From NCBI RefSeq assembly GCF_001907235.1, contig NZ_MQVS01000006.1, positions 62,001-126,000 of the forward strand: a stretch of 64,000 bases of DNA, read 5' to 3'. Below the pieces are notes generated by a model. The model made no database searches, had not been told where the DNA came from, and saw only the letters and a program-made list of their open reading frames with translations. The position numbers and the translations under genes were made by a program. Positions 1 to 9,108 of this stretch are shown piece by piece (position 1 is the stretch's first letter; the number at the start of each line of letters is the position of its first letter). Source of the stretch: Buchananella hordeovulneris. GTDB lineage: Bacteria; Actinomycetota; Actinomycetes; Actinomycetales; Actinomycetaceae.

Positions 1-9
1 CGTGTTTCT

Positions 10-2256
10 GTGCCCGAAAACACCCCCGCTGTCCGCGACGAAGAGATCGAGCGCGAGCAGAAGCAGGTGGATGCGGCCTACGCCGCGCTCGATGCACGGC
101 GGGTGCACTACCGGGCCGAGCAAGCCCGCGTCCAGGCAGAGAACTATGCCTCCACCCCCCAAAACCGTACCGAGAGAGACGCTTTGGCAGCCCACTACGG
201 CGACGAGGCGACACGGCTGGCCCAGATAGAAGACCGGTTGGTGTTCGGGCGGCTCGACATGGTCGACGGGGAGAAGCGGTACGTGGGGCGTATCGGTTTG
301 GCCGACGATGCGGGGGCCAAGCTGCTGCTGGATTGGCGGGCTCCCGCCTGTGAGCCCTTCTACCGGGCGACGGCGGCCCAACCGCTGGGGGTGGCACGGA
401 GACGTCACGTGTTGACCCGGGCCCGGCGGGTGGTCGACCTGGAGGACGATCTGTTGGACGGCACGTCGGGCCTGGATCTGGCCGAAGTGCGGGGGGACGG
501 CGCGCTCATGGGGGCGTTGTCGGCGGCGCGCTCGGGGCGCATGAACGACATCGTTGCCACCATCCAGGCTGAACAGGACGAGGTTATTCGCGCGCCCCTG
601 GACGGGGTGCAGATTGTCCAGGGCGGGCCGGGCACCGGCAAGACAGCGGTGGCCCTGCACCGCGCCGCCTACCTGCTGCACACCCACCGGGAGCGGCTGG
701 CGCGGTCCGGCGTGCTGATTTTGGGACCGTCGCGCGCTTTTCTGCGTTACATCGAGCACGTCCTGCCCTCTCTCGGCGAAACCGGCGTGGTCTCCACCAC
801 GCTCGGCGATTTGCTGCCGGGCAAGCGGGTGGGAGCGGTCGATACGCGCGCCGCTGCGGAGGTGAAGGGCCGGGAGGTGTGGCGCGACATTCTGGCTCGC
901 ATCGTGCGGGCGTTGGAGCGCACCCTGCCGCGCCGCCAGCTGCGCGTGGGAGGCGTGGGCATCTGGCTGGAGCCGGATGAAGTGCGGGCGGCCATCACGC
1001 GGGCGCGTCGCACCGGTTTTCCCCACAACGAGGCCCGCGTGAAGTTTGTCGATGTCATGATCGAGCAGTTGGCCGTGCGGTACGCCGCGGCACTGCAGGG
1101 CCCGAAGGCCGAGGTGGATGACTGGATGCGGGCCGAGTTGCGCTCCGATCCCGACGTGCGCACGGCTTTGAATCTGTGTTGGATGCCGATCGATGTGGAG
1201 CGTCTGCTTGCCCGCATCTATTACCATCCCCACTACTTAGACACCTATGCTCCCGAACTGAGCGAGGACGACAAGGCACGCATCTGGCGCCCCCTACACA
1301 GCGAGCTGACTGAGGCGGACATTGTGCTGTTGGACGAGCTGAGCGAGCTGGTGGGCGATACCCCGCTCACGTGGACGACCGATGCGGAGGCAACCCGGCG
1401 GGCCGAGGAGGTGGCGGCGGCCCAGGCGGCTTTGGAGACGGCGGGGCTGGCGGGTGGTCTAGTGAGCGCCGAGATGTTGGCCGACCGCTTCGCCGACTTG
1501 GGCGAGGAGTTGACGCTGTCGGAGCGCGCCCGCCGGGACCGCCGCTGGACTTACGGCCACATAATCGTTGACGAGGCACAAGAGTTGAGTCCGTTGGCGT
1601 GGCGGGCGGTGCTGCGCCGCTGCCCCGCCAGGTCGTTGACCGTCGTGGGGGACCTCGCCCAGGCCTCTTCGTTGGCGGCGCGCCGCTCGTGGGCAGCTGC
1701 GCTGGCCGGGGTGGAGACTGCGGCGCTCAGCGAGCACGTCTTGACGGTGTCCTACCGGACCCCCAAACGCATCATCGACGCGGCGGGCGAGGTCTTGGCA
1801 CACCTGACCGGGCACGCTCCCCCGCCGATGACAGCGGCGCGGGACCTGCCTACCGCCCTGGCCGTGACCCCGACGCTGCTCACACAGTTGCCAGACTTGG
1901 TGGCGACCGAGTTGGCCACCCTGGATGCGGACAAGGGCGTCGAGGCGGGACGGCTGGCGGTCATCGCTCCAGCGGGGCAGGTGGCGCAGGCACGGGAAGT
2001 GTTGGCCGACTTTCTGACGCAAGCTACCGGCGAGGCGGATCTCCTGCAGCGGGTGGTGGTGCTCACGCCGCTGCTCGCGAAGGGGCTGGAGTTCGACGTG
2101 GTGGTGGTTTTCGACCCGCTGGCGCTCGCCACGGTGACGCCCGCCGATCTCTACGTGGCGATGACGCGCCCCACCACCCGGCTGGTGGTGGCGCACCCTA
2201 CCGCCCTGCCCGCGCGGCTCGGTGACATCCTGCACACGGGCGCCCGCCTGCCGTAA
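10..2256 (+). CDS. HelD-like UvrD/Rep-superfamily helicase, RNA polymerase-associated
   Basis: A 748-residue superfamily 1 ATPase resembling actinobacterial HelD/HelR, which pulls stalled RNA polymerase off DNA. An N-terminal charged helical stretch (about residues 5-75) precedes the Walker A motif GGPGTGKT at residues 205-212. The Walker B-type motif VDEAQ lies at residues 520-524, and a late KGLEFD motif is typical of UvrD-like C-terminal domains. The start is a GTG at the very left edge; the reading frame stays open to base 1, so a few N-terminal residues could lie outside the window. Length and motif order fit HelD better than UvrD or PcrA, which are longer in the helicase core. Some HelD relatives contribute to rifamycin tolerance, but nothing here shows that for this protein. 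Confidence 0.8.
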   Translation: MPENTPAVRDEEIEREQKQVDAAYAALDARRVHYRAEQARVQAENYASTPQNRTERDALAAHYGDEATRLAQIEDRLVFGRLDMVDGEKRYVGRIGLADDAGAKLLLDWRAPACEPFYRATAAQPLGVARRRHVLTRARRVVDLEDDLLDGTSGLDLAEVRGDGALMGALSAARSGRMNDIVATIQAEQDEVIRAPLDGVQIVQGGPGTGKTAVALHRAAYLLHTHRERLARSGVLILGPSRAFLRYIEHVLPSLGETGVVSTTLGDLLPGKRVGAVDTRAAAEVKGREVWRDILARIVRALERTLPRRQLRVGGVGIWLEPDEVRAAITRARRTGFPHNEARVKFVDVMIEQLAVRYAAALQGPKAEVDDWMRAELRSDPDVRTALNLCWMPIDVERLLARIYYHPHYLDTYAPELSEDDKARIWRPLHSELTEADIVLLDELSELVGDTPLTWTTDAEATRRAEEVAAAQAALETAGLAGGLVSAEMLADRFADLGEELTLSERARRDRRWTYGHIIVDEAQELSPLAWRAVLRRCPARSLTVVGDLAQASSLAARRSWAAALAGVETAALSEHVLTVSYRTPKRIIDAAGEVLAHLTGHAPPPMTAARDLPTALAVTPTLLTQLPDLVATELATLDADKGVEAGRLAVIAPAGQVAQAREVLADFLTQATGEADLLQRVVVLTPLLAKGLEFDVVVVFDPLALATVTPADLYVAMTRPTTRLVVAHPTALPARLGDILHTGARLP

Positions 2257-2311
2257 CGTCCGCCAAGCGGGCAGCCTCGCACTTCGGCGCCGCAGCAGGC
2301 ACAATGGCGCC

Positions 2312-3517
2312 ATGACGCGCATTTTGTTGCTGGAAAACCCCCATCCGGTTGCCGACGAGGTGTTGGCATCCCACGGCTACGAGGTGGTGCGCCACGCGGG
2401 AGCCCTGGACGAAGAGGAACTGATCGAGGCTCTGGACGGCATCGATGTAGTGGGCATTCGCTCCAAGACCCACATCACTGAGCGCGTGCTGGCCGCCCGC
2501 CCGGGCCTGCTGGCCATCGGCGCCTTTTGCATCGGCACAAACCAGATCGCGCTGTCGGCTGCCGCGCACCAGGGCATTGCCGTCTTTAACGCCCCGTACT
2601 CCAATACTCGCAGCGTGGTGGAGTTGGCGTTGGCCGAGATCATCTGCCTCACGCGGCGCCTGACGCCGAAGAACGACGCTCTCCACGCCGGCGTGTGGGA
2701 TAAGTCGGCTGACGGGGCGCACGAGGTGCGGGGTCGCACCCTGGGGATCGTGGGGTACGGCAACATCGGTTCCCAGTTGTCGGTGTTGGCCGAAGCCATC
2801 GGCATGCAGGTTATCTATTACGACATCGTGGAGAAACTGGCCCTCGGTAACGCTAAGGCGATGCCCTCGCTGGCGGCGCTCTTGGAGCAGGCCGACATCG
2901 TCTCGGTGCACATCTCCGGCTCTGCTGGTACCCAGGCGGTGTTCTCCGATGCGGAGTTCGCGCGCATGCGCCCCGGTTCCCTATTTATTAACCTCTCGCG
3001 TGGGCACCTGGTGGACTACGACGCCCTCCACCGTGCCCTGGACTCGCGGCACTTGGCGGGAGCGGCCGCTGACGTCTACCCCTTAGAGCCCAAGGCCAAC
3101 GGTGACGAGTTCGATTTCCCGTTGCGCGGCTACGACAACGTCATTCTCACCCCCCACATCGGCGGTTCCACGGAGGAGGCCCAGCACAACATCGGACGGT
3201 TCGTGGCGAACAAGCTCTGTGACTTTTTGCAGGCAGCGTCCACGGACATGGCGGTCAACCTCCCCCAGTTGACGCTGCCGCCTTCGCCCACCTCGCGCTA
3301 TCGGGTGGCCTTCGTGCACCGCAATACGCCCGGGGTTCTGGCATTGGTCAACCAGACCTTTGCGGAGGCCGGGGCCAACATCGACGGGCAGATTCTGGGC
3401 ACCCGCGGTGATATCGGCTACGTGTGCACCGACATCGCCTCGGAGCTGCCGGTGGAGGCCATCGCCGCCATTTCCGAGATGGAACCCACTATTCGGTTGC
3501 GTGTGCTCGGTCTGTGA
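2312..3517 (+). CDS. serA: D-3-phosphoglycerate dehydrogenase
   Basis: Catalyses the first step of serine synthesis, NAD-dependent oxidation of 3-phosphoglycerate. The product is 401 residues, close to the E. coli-type enzyme (about 410). The Rossmann motif GYGNIG is at residues 148-153, the substrate and catalytic segment NLSRGHLVD follows, and the catalytic His lies in TPHIGGSTEEA (His282). A C-terminal ACT domain of about 75 residues ends the protein, consistent with serine feedback. I chose ATG 2312 because the family N-terminus begins here; an in-frame extension to 2222 has no family-like sequence. No Shine-Dalgarno is visible, and CACAAT at 2300-2305 is placed so that the message could be leaderless (inference). 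A strong hairpin terminator follows. Confidence 0.95.
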   Translation: MTRILLLENPHPVADEVLASHGYEVVRHAGALDEEELIEALDGIDVVGIRSKTHITERVLAARPGLLAIGAFCIGTNQIALSAAAHQGIAVFNAPYSNTRSVVELALAEIICLTRRLTPKNDALHAGVWDKSADGAHEVRGRTLGIVGYGNIGSQLSVLAEAIGMQVIYYDIVEKLALGNAKAMPSLAALLEQADIVSVHISGSAGTQAVFSDAEFARMRPGSLFINLSRGHLVDYDALHRALDSRHLAGAAADVYPLEPKANGDEFDFPLRGYDNVILTPHIGGSTEEAQHNIGRFVANKLCDFLQAASTDMAVNLPQLTLPPSPTSRYRVAFVHRNTPGVLALVNQTFAEAGANIDGQILGTRGDIGYVCTDIASELPVEAIAAISEMEPTIRLRVLGL

Positions 3518-3527
3518 CCAAGCGGCA

Positions 3528-3570
3528 GGCAGCCGCGCCCGGCAGGCCTCGGGCGCGGCTGCCGCTTTTG
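3528..3570 (+). terminator. Rho-independent terminator after serA
   Basis: A perfect 14-bp stem, 3528-3541 against 3550-3563, with an 8-nt loop, followed by GCTTTTG. It sits 10 bases after the serA stop and separates serA from the acyl-CoA ligase operon. Confidence 0.85.
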
Positions 3571-3592
3571 TAGTTCCCCACCACCCCCAACC

Positions 3593-3604
3593 TACGGAAC
3601 CGTA
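3593..3604. promoter_or_regulatory. Palindromic operator candidate TACGG-N2-CCGTA
   Basis: TACGGAACCGTA is an inverted repeat (TACGG, AA, CCGTA) located 60 bases upstream of the first acyl-CoA ligase start, in the short gap after the serA terminator. Its size and position fit a TetR-type repressor site for the ligase pair. No regulator gene lies next to it, so the cognate protein is unknown. Confidence 0.5.
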
Positions 3605-3663
3605 AGTTAAGCTGGGCTCGCATCGCCACGGGCGCACCAGCGCCCCTACCTCCGGGAGCGCTC

Positions 3664-5469
3664 ATGACGATTACCGCCCGTTCGCACCAACACTATGGGC
3701 CTGGCGTGCCCACTACCGTCGAGATACCCACCGGGGACCTCTATGCGGGCCTGGAAACTGCCGCCACCCGCGCCCGCGACGTTGTCGCCCTAGACTTTTT
3801 GGGGGCCACCACCACCTACGGCCATCTTCTCGAACAGGTCGAGCGGGCGGCCCATGCCCTGCATCTGCAGGGCATCAAGGCCGGCGATCGTGTTGCCCTC
3901 GTCTTGCCCAACTGCCCCCAACACGTCATTGCCTTCTACGCGGTCTTGCGCCTCGGCGCGGTGGTGGCTGAACACAACCCACTCGCCCCCACCGAGGAGC
4001 TAGAAAAACAACTCGCCCGCCACGGGGCCCGCGTCGTCATCGCGTGGGAACCAGTGTTGGCCCGCCTGGCCGCCCACCATCCCGCGGGCGCTGATCGCCT
4101 TTACGTCGCGGTGGATCTCACGGCCGCGATGCCAACCAAGCTCCGCCTAGCGCTGCGCCTGCCAGTGCGGGCGGCCCGCACCAAACGCGCCGAGATGCGC
4201 GCCGCAGTGCCGACCGGTACCCCCTATCTGGAGCGCGTAACAGCCCGCGCCCACCGGCTCGACCCCGCCCACCCGCGCCCCCGCAACACGGACCTCGCGG
4301 TGCTGCTGCACACCGGCGGCACCACGGGCGTTCCCAAAGCGGTGATGCTCACGCACCGCAATCTGTTGGCTAACGCCGCCCAAGGCAAGGCTTGGCTACC
4401 GTTCATGCGGGACGCCGAGGAAGTCATCCTGTCGGTGCTGCCGTTCTTCCACGCCTTCGGGCTGCTGCTCTGCTTGGTCTACGGCATCTCGCGCACCTCG
4501 ACCCTGCTGCTGTTGCCTCGTTTCGATGTCGACTTGGCACTAGCGGCCAATCGGCGACGTCCCATCACCTTTCTGCCTGCCGTCCCCCCGATCCTGGACA
4601 AGCTGGAGGCGGCGGGCCGCGAACGGGGCGCCGATTTCACGGCCTGCCGCACCTCGCTGTCTGGGGCAATGTCGCTAGATCCCGAGGTTGCCCGCCGTTG
4701 GGAAGACTTCACTGGTCACCTGGTAATCGAGGGCTACGGGATGACGGAGGCCTCCCCCATCATCCTCGGCAACCCCGTCTCGGATGCCCGCCGTCCCGGG
4801 GCCCTAGGGGTAGCGTTTCCCTCCACCGAGGTCCGCATTGTTGACCCAGAAAATCCTACCGTCGACGTGCCAACAGGACAGACTGGGGAGCTGATCGTCC
4901 GCGGTCCGCAGGTCTGCCAGGGCTACCTCGACGAGCCGACAGAATCCGCCCAGCTGTTCACCAAAGAAGGCTGGCTGCGCACCGGCGACATTGTGCGCGA
5001 TGAGGACGGCTTCGTGGTGATGGCCGACCGCCGCAAAGAGCTCATCCTCGTCGGCGGTTTCAACGTCTACCCCTCCCAAGTTGAGGAGGCTGTGCGCTCC
5101 ATGCCGGGGGTGCTAGATGTGGCCGTGGTGGGGATGCCAAGTGGCTCGGTAGGTGAATCAGTGCTGGCCGCCCTCGTGCTCGAACCCGGGGCCGGAGTCA
5201 CGTTGGAGGAGGTCCGCGCCTGGGCGGAAAAGTCCATCTCGCACTACGCGCTGCCCCGCCAGATCGCCATTCTGACCGAACTGCCACGGTCCGCCCTCGG
5301 CAAGGTACTGCGCCGCAGTGTCCGCGAGCAGTTGCTCCAGGCGCAAGCCACTGTTGGCTCGAAAGTCGAGGAGGCGCGCGAATTGGCGCGGCAAGCGGCC
5401 GCCGCCGTCAGCTCCGCCCTTGATGAACGCCGGTCCTCCCGCACGGACGGCGACAAGGCTCCACAGTGA
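3664..5469 (+). CDS. Long-chain fatty acid--CoA ligase (first of tandem pair)
   Basis: A 601-residue AMP-forming acyl-CoA synthetase of the FadD type, activating fatty acids through an acyl-adenylate. The P-loop-like motif HTGGTTGVPK is at residues 216-225. YGMTEASP follows, then the hinge and adenylate-binding region TGDIVRDEDGF with DRRKELILVGG and NVYPSQVEE. The catalytic Lys of the C-terminal domain lies in SALGKVLRR. GGGAG at 3654-3658 is a good ribosome site for ATG 3664. The gene overlaps the next ligase by 4 bases and is clearly related to it along its whole length, so the pair probably arose by tandem duplication. Chain-length specificity cannot be read from the sequence. A palindromic operator candidate lies upstream. 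Confidence 0.88.
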   Translation: MTITARSHQHYGPGVPTTVEIPTGDLYAGLETAATRARDVVALDFLGATTTYGHLLEQVERAAHALHLQGIKAGDRVALVLPNCPQHVIAFYAVLRLGAVVAEHNPLAPTEELEKQLARHGARVVIAWEPVLARLAAHHPAGADRLYVAVDLTAAMPTKLRLALRLPVRAARTKRAEMRAAVPTGTPYLERVTARAHRLDPAHPRPRNTDLAVLLHTGGTTGVPKAVMLTHRNLLANAAQGKAWLPFMRDAEEVILSVLPFFHAFGLLLCLVYGISRTSTLLLLPRFDVDLALAANRRRPITFLPAVPPILDKLEAAGRERGADFTACRTSLSGAMSLDPEVARRWEDFTGHLVIEGYGMTEASPIILGNPVSDARRPGALGVAFPSTEVRIVDPENPTVDVPTGQTGELIVRGPQVCQGYLDEPTESAQLFTKEGWLRTGDIVRDEDGFVVMADRRKELILVGGFNVYPSQVEEAVRSMPGVLDVAVVGMPSGSVGESVLAALVLEPGAGVTLEEVRAWAEKSISHYALPRQIAILTELPRSALGKVLRRSVREQLLQAQATVGSKVEEARELARQAAAAVSSALDERRSSRTDGDKAPQ

Positions 5470-7139
5470 GCGGGCGCACCCCGGCGACGGCGTACGTCCG
5501 CCCGCACTACGCCCCCGGGGTCGCGGCCACCATTCCCCCACCGACAGGCAATCTGTGGCAGGTGCTGCAGGCCAGCGCCCGCGCCTACCCCGAGGTGGTA
5601 GCCATCGACTTTCTGGGCAAGTGCACCACCTACCGGGAGTTGCTGGCCGCCGTGGAGCAGGCGGCGGGCGCGTTAGCGGCAGCTGGGGTACGGCAGGGCG
5701 ACGTGGTGGCACTGTGCCTGCCGAACTGCCCCCAACACGTGGTGGCCTTCTATGCGGTGCTGCGCCTCGGGGCCATTGTCGCCGAGCACAATCCCCTCGC
5801 CCCTGCCCACCAGCACCAGACGCAGTTGGCGCGCCACGGGGCGCGGGTAATCATCGCCTGGGAGAACGCGGCCGCCGCTATCGCAGGCCACGACCCCGGC
5901 CTGACTCTGTTCAGCGTGAACCTGGCCGCTGCCCTGCCCGTCGGCAAGCAGCTGGCCCTGCGCTTGCCGGTGGCCCGCGCCCGCCAGGTGCGCGCCAAGC
6001 TCCGGGCCCGCCCGCCGGCTTTCGCTCGCCCCTGGGGCGCAGCGCTACGCCGGGCGCCCGACCCGCCCCCACCGGCCACCGCGGTGGACGGTGCGGCGGT
6101 GGCCGTGCTGCTGCACACCGGCGGCACCACCGGCGAGCCCAAGACAGTGATGCTCAGCCACGCCAATCTGCGCGCCAACGTGTCCCAGGCCCTGCAGTGG
6201 GTGCCGCACCTCAACAACGGTGCCGAGGTGTTCCTGACGGTATTGCCGTTCTTCCATGCCTTCGGGCTGACGTTTAACCTGTTGTGCGCCGTCGGGAAGG
6301 CCGCCACGCAGCTCATGTTCCCCACCTTTGACGTCGAGCTGCTCTTGCCCGCCTTACAACGCCGCCCCGCCACGTTTTGCGTGGGAGTGCCGGTGATGTT
6401 CGAGCGGCTCCTGCAGGCGTCCCACAAGCGCGGGGTGTCCCTGGCAACTCTGCACACCGCCGTGTCTGGGGCGATGGCGCTGCCAAGCGACTTAGCACGC
6501 GACTGGGAGGCAGCCACCGGCGGACTCATCGTGGCCGGTTACGGCATGACGGAGACCTCCCCGATCGTCTCCGGCTCTCCGCTGACCGCCGCCCGCCGCC
6601 CCGACAGCCTCGGGGTGCCTTTCGCCTCCACCGACGTGCGTATCGTTGACGAGACGGGGGCCGACGTCGCGCCCGGACAACCGGGCGAATTGCTGATCCG
6701 TGGCCCGCAGGTGTGCCTGGGCTATCTGCACGACCCGGCGGCCACCGCCGCCCTCATCGACGCCGACGGTTGGCTGCACACCGGCGACATTGTGCGCGAG
6801 GAGGACCACTTCCTCTACCTGGCAGATCGCCGACGCGAGTTGATAATCGTCAATGGCTTCAACGTTTATCCATCTGCGGTGGAAGCCGCGCTCAGCGGGC
6901 ACCCGACCGTCAAGGAGGTGGCGGTCGTCGGCCTGCCGCGCGGCGCGGCCGGGGAGGAGGTTGTCGCCGTCGTCGTGCCGCAGGAGGGGGCCACCCCCAC
7001 CCTGGACCAGCTGCGCGCGACAGCCGCCCAGGAGCTGCCGCATTACGCCCTGCCCCGGCGCCTGGAGTTGGCCGAGACCCTGCCTCGCAACGAGATCGGC
7101 AAACTGCAGCGACGGCTCGTGCGCGAATCTTTGCGCTGA
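5466..7139 (+). CDS. Long-chain fatty acid--CoA ligase (second of tandem pair)
   Basis: A 557-residue paralogue of the preceding ligase with the same order of adenylation motifs: HTGGTTGEPK from residue 217, YGMTETSP, TGDIVREEDHF, DRRRELIIVNG and NVYPSAVEA. The C-terminal catalytic Lys is in NEIGKLQRR. The GTG start at 5466 shares bases with the TGA stop of the first ligase (GTGA), so translation is likely coupled. It lacks the roughly 40-residue charged C-terminal tail of its neighbour. Two differing ligases in one transcript suggest handling of different acyl chains, or import plus recycling of fatty acids; this is inference. Confidence 0.87.
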   Translation: MSGRTPATAYVRPHYAPGVAATIPPPTGNLWQVLQASARAYPEVVAIDFLGKCTTYRELLAAVEQAAGALAAAGVRQGDVVALCLPNCPQHVVAFYAVLRLGAIVAEHNPLAPAHQHQTQLARHGARVIIAWENAAAAIAGHDPGLTLFSVNLAAALPVGKQLALRLPVARARQVRAKLRARPPAFARPWGAALRRAPDPPPPATAVDGAAVAVLLHTGGTTGEPKTVMLSHANLRANVSQALQWVPHLNNGAEVFLTVLPFFHAFGLTFNLLCAVGKAATQLMFPTFDVELLLPALQRRPATFCVGVPVMFERLLQASHKRGVSLATLHTAVSGAMALPSDLARDWEAATGGLIVAGYGMTETSPIVSGSPLTAARRPDSLGVPFASTDVRIVDETGADVAPGQPGELLIRGPQVCLGYLHDPAATAALIDADGWLHTGDIVREEDHFLYLADRRRELIIVNGFNVYPSAVEAALSGHPTVKEVAVVGLPRGAAGEEVVAVVVPQEGATPTLDQLRATAAQELPHYALPRRLELAETLPRNEIGKLQRRLVRESLR

Positions 7140-7180
7140 CCGCCCCTGCCATACTGACTCCAGCGGCGAGGGAAGGCATC

Positions 7181-9037
7181 ATGGGAAGACGACTGGCAAG
7201 TTTGGGCATAGTCTGCCTTGGGCTAGCTGCGGCCTGCACCACCGCCCCGCCCCTCCGGGCCCCGGCTGCGGCGACGACCCCACCGACGGCCACCGCCCCA
7301 CCGGCAGCCACCGCCTCCGGTGCCCCATCGCCGAGTACCCCGGCGGTGGAGCAGCTCCTGTCCCGCATGAGTGTGCGCGACAAGATAGGGCAAATCATCT
7401 GGCCCTACGCCTACGGCGCGAGCGCCGACGACACCTCCCGGGCCGCCGACAACCAGGCCGTCTTCGGCCCGGAAGTGCACAGCCCGGCCGAAGCAGTTGT
7501 TACCCACCGGTTGGGCGGCCTGCTCTACTTCACCTGGACCGACAACCTCTCCACTCCCCTCGACCCCGCCCAGGTGGCGGAGCTATCCGCGGACCTACAG
7601 GCCAGCGCCGCCCGCAGCGGGCTAGTTCCCCTCGCCTTGGCCGTCGACCAGGAGGGCGGACCGGTAAGTCGCCTGGGGGCACCCGCCACGCTCCTGCCCC
7701 CGGCCCTGGCGGTGGGGGCCGCCAACCAGCCGGAGCTGTCCCGGCGTGTCGGCGGCGTCCTCGGGCAGGAACTAGCCGCCCTGGGCATCAATGTCGACTT
7801 CGCTCCCGCCGTGGACCTCAACACCAATCCCGCCAACCCGATCATCGGGGTGCGGGCCCTCGGGGACGATCCACAACGGGTCGGACCGCTGGCGGCAGCG
7901 CAAATCGAAGGCCTGCAGGCGGCCGGGGTGGCCGCCACTGCCAAGCACTTCCCCGGTCACGGCGACACCGCGGTTGACTCCCACCTCGGGCTGCCCATCG
8001 TCACCTACGACGAAGCCACCCTGCAAACTCATCTCGCCCCCTTTCGGACCGCCATTGCGGCGGATGTCGACCTGATAATGAGCGCCCACATCATTGTCCA
8101 GGCCCGCGATCCACAGCGCCCCGCCACCCTTTCCCCTGCGCTCCTCACTGACCTCCTCCGGGACGATCTCGGCTACACCGGGCTCATCACCACCGATGCC
8201 CTCGACATGGAGGGGGTGCGCCTGGCGGTCCTGGAGCCCGGCGAGGCCGAGGCTTACGCGCAGGCAGACCCGGATCTGCATGCCACCGTCACGGGACGGG
8301 TCTGCGTGCAGGCGCTGCAGGCCGGGGCGGACGTGCTGCTGAGCGTCCCGGACGTGCCCGCGGCCGTTTCCGCTATTGAGGCGGCCCTGGCCGATGGCTC
8401 GCTCCCCTCGGCGCGCCTAGACGACGCTGCCCGGCGCGTTCTGACTTGGAAGGCCAAGCGCGGCCTGCTCGCGCCCCCGCAAGTGGAGGCCGCCGCTGCC
8501 GCCGACCAGTTGGGCCAGGCCCAGCACCAACAGGTAGCCCGCGAAGTGGCGGGGGCGGCCGTTACCGTGGTGCGGGCCGGGGCGCCGCTGCCACTGAGCG
8601 TGCAGTCCACCCCGCGCCTGGCCCTGGTCGGGCCACCGGAGGCCGCCCCCGAGTTCTTCGCCCAGGCGCTGCGGCAAGCAGGCTTCGCGGTGGAGACGAT
8701 CACCAGCGCGGATCTGGTGCCGACCGCAGGCGAGCGGGCCCGGATGGTGGCCTTGGCCGAGCGGGTCGACGTCGTCCTCGCCCTGACTGCTGATGCGGAC
8801 GACGCGCAGCTGCAGTTCGTGCACCAGCTGGCCGCCCTGGCTACCCCGCTGGTCGTGGTGGCCACGGCCACGCCATACGAGCTGGCGCACTGGCAGCAGG
8901 AAGCCGATGCTCCCGCGCTCCTCGCCACCTTTAGCACCGCCCCCGGCGCGGACAGCGCACTGGTCGCGGCCCTGACCAGTGGCAAGGCCCCGGGCAGCCT
9001 GCCGGTGCGTCTGTCGCTGCCCGCCACCGAGAAATAG
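7181..9037 (+). CDS. Glycoside hydrolase family 3 lipoprotein, NagZ-like
   Basis: A 618-residue exported GH3 enzyme resembling beta-N-acetylhexosaminidases of the NagZ group. The N-terminus is a lipoprotein-type signal with Cys19 after LAAA, followed by a Thr/Ala/Pro-rich linker. The NagZ-type motif KHFPGHGDT with downstream DSH covers residues 255-268; its His/Asp pair acts as general acid/base in NagZ. The likely nucleophile is Asp339 in TTDALDM. A C-terminal alpha/beta domain as in two-domain GH3 enzymes follows. ATG 7181 has GAGGGAAGG upstream. Together with its neighbour it probably trims GlcNAc- or MurNAc-containing cell-wall fragments outside the membrane. A glucosidase role is less likely given the KHFPGHGD motif. 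Confidence 0.85.
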   Translation: MGRRLASLGIVCLGLAAACTTAPPLRAPAAATTPPTATAPPAATASGAPSPSTPAVEQLLSRMSVRDKIGQIIWPYAYGASADDTSRAADNQAVFGPEVHSPAEAVVTHRLGGLLYFTWTDNLSTPLDPAQVAELSADLQASAARSGLVPLALAVDQEGGPVSRLGAPATLLPPALAVGAANQPELSRRVGGVLGQELAALGINVDFAPAVDLNTNPANPIIGVRALGDDPQRVGPLAAAQIEGLQAAGVAATAKHFPGHGDTAVDSHLGLPIVTYDEATLQTHLAPFRTAIAADVDLIMSAHIIVQARDPQRPATLSPALLTDLLRDDLGYTGLITTDALDMEGVRLAVLEPGEAEAYAQADPDLHATVTGRVCVQALQAGADVLLSVPDVPAAVSAIEAALADGSLPSARLDDAARRVLTWKAKRGLLAPPQVEAAAAADQLGQAQHQQVAREVAGAAVTVVRAGAPLPLSVQSTPRLALVGPPEAAPEFFAQALRQAGFAVETITSADLVPTAGERARMVALAERVDVVLALTADADDAQLQFVHQLAALATPLVVVATATPYELAHWQQEADAPALLATFSTAPGADSALVAALTSGKAPGSLPVRLSLPATEK

Positions 9038-9108
9038 TCTTCCTCCCCAGCCCCGTTCGGCAGCCTGCCGGGGGATACTTGCTGGAGCACACGATTCAAG
9101 GAGGACTT

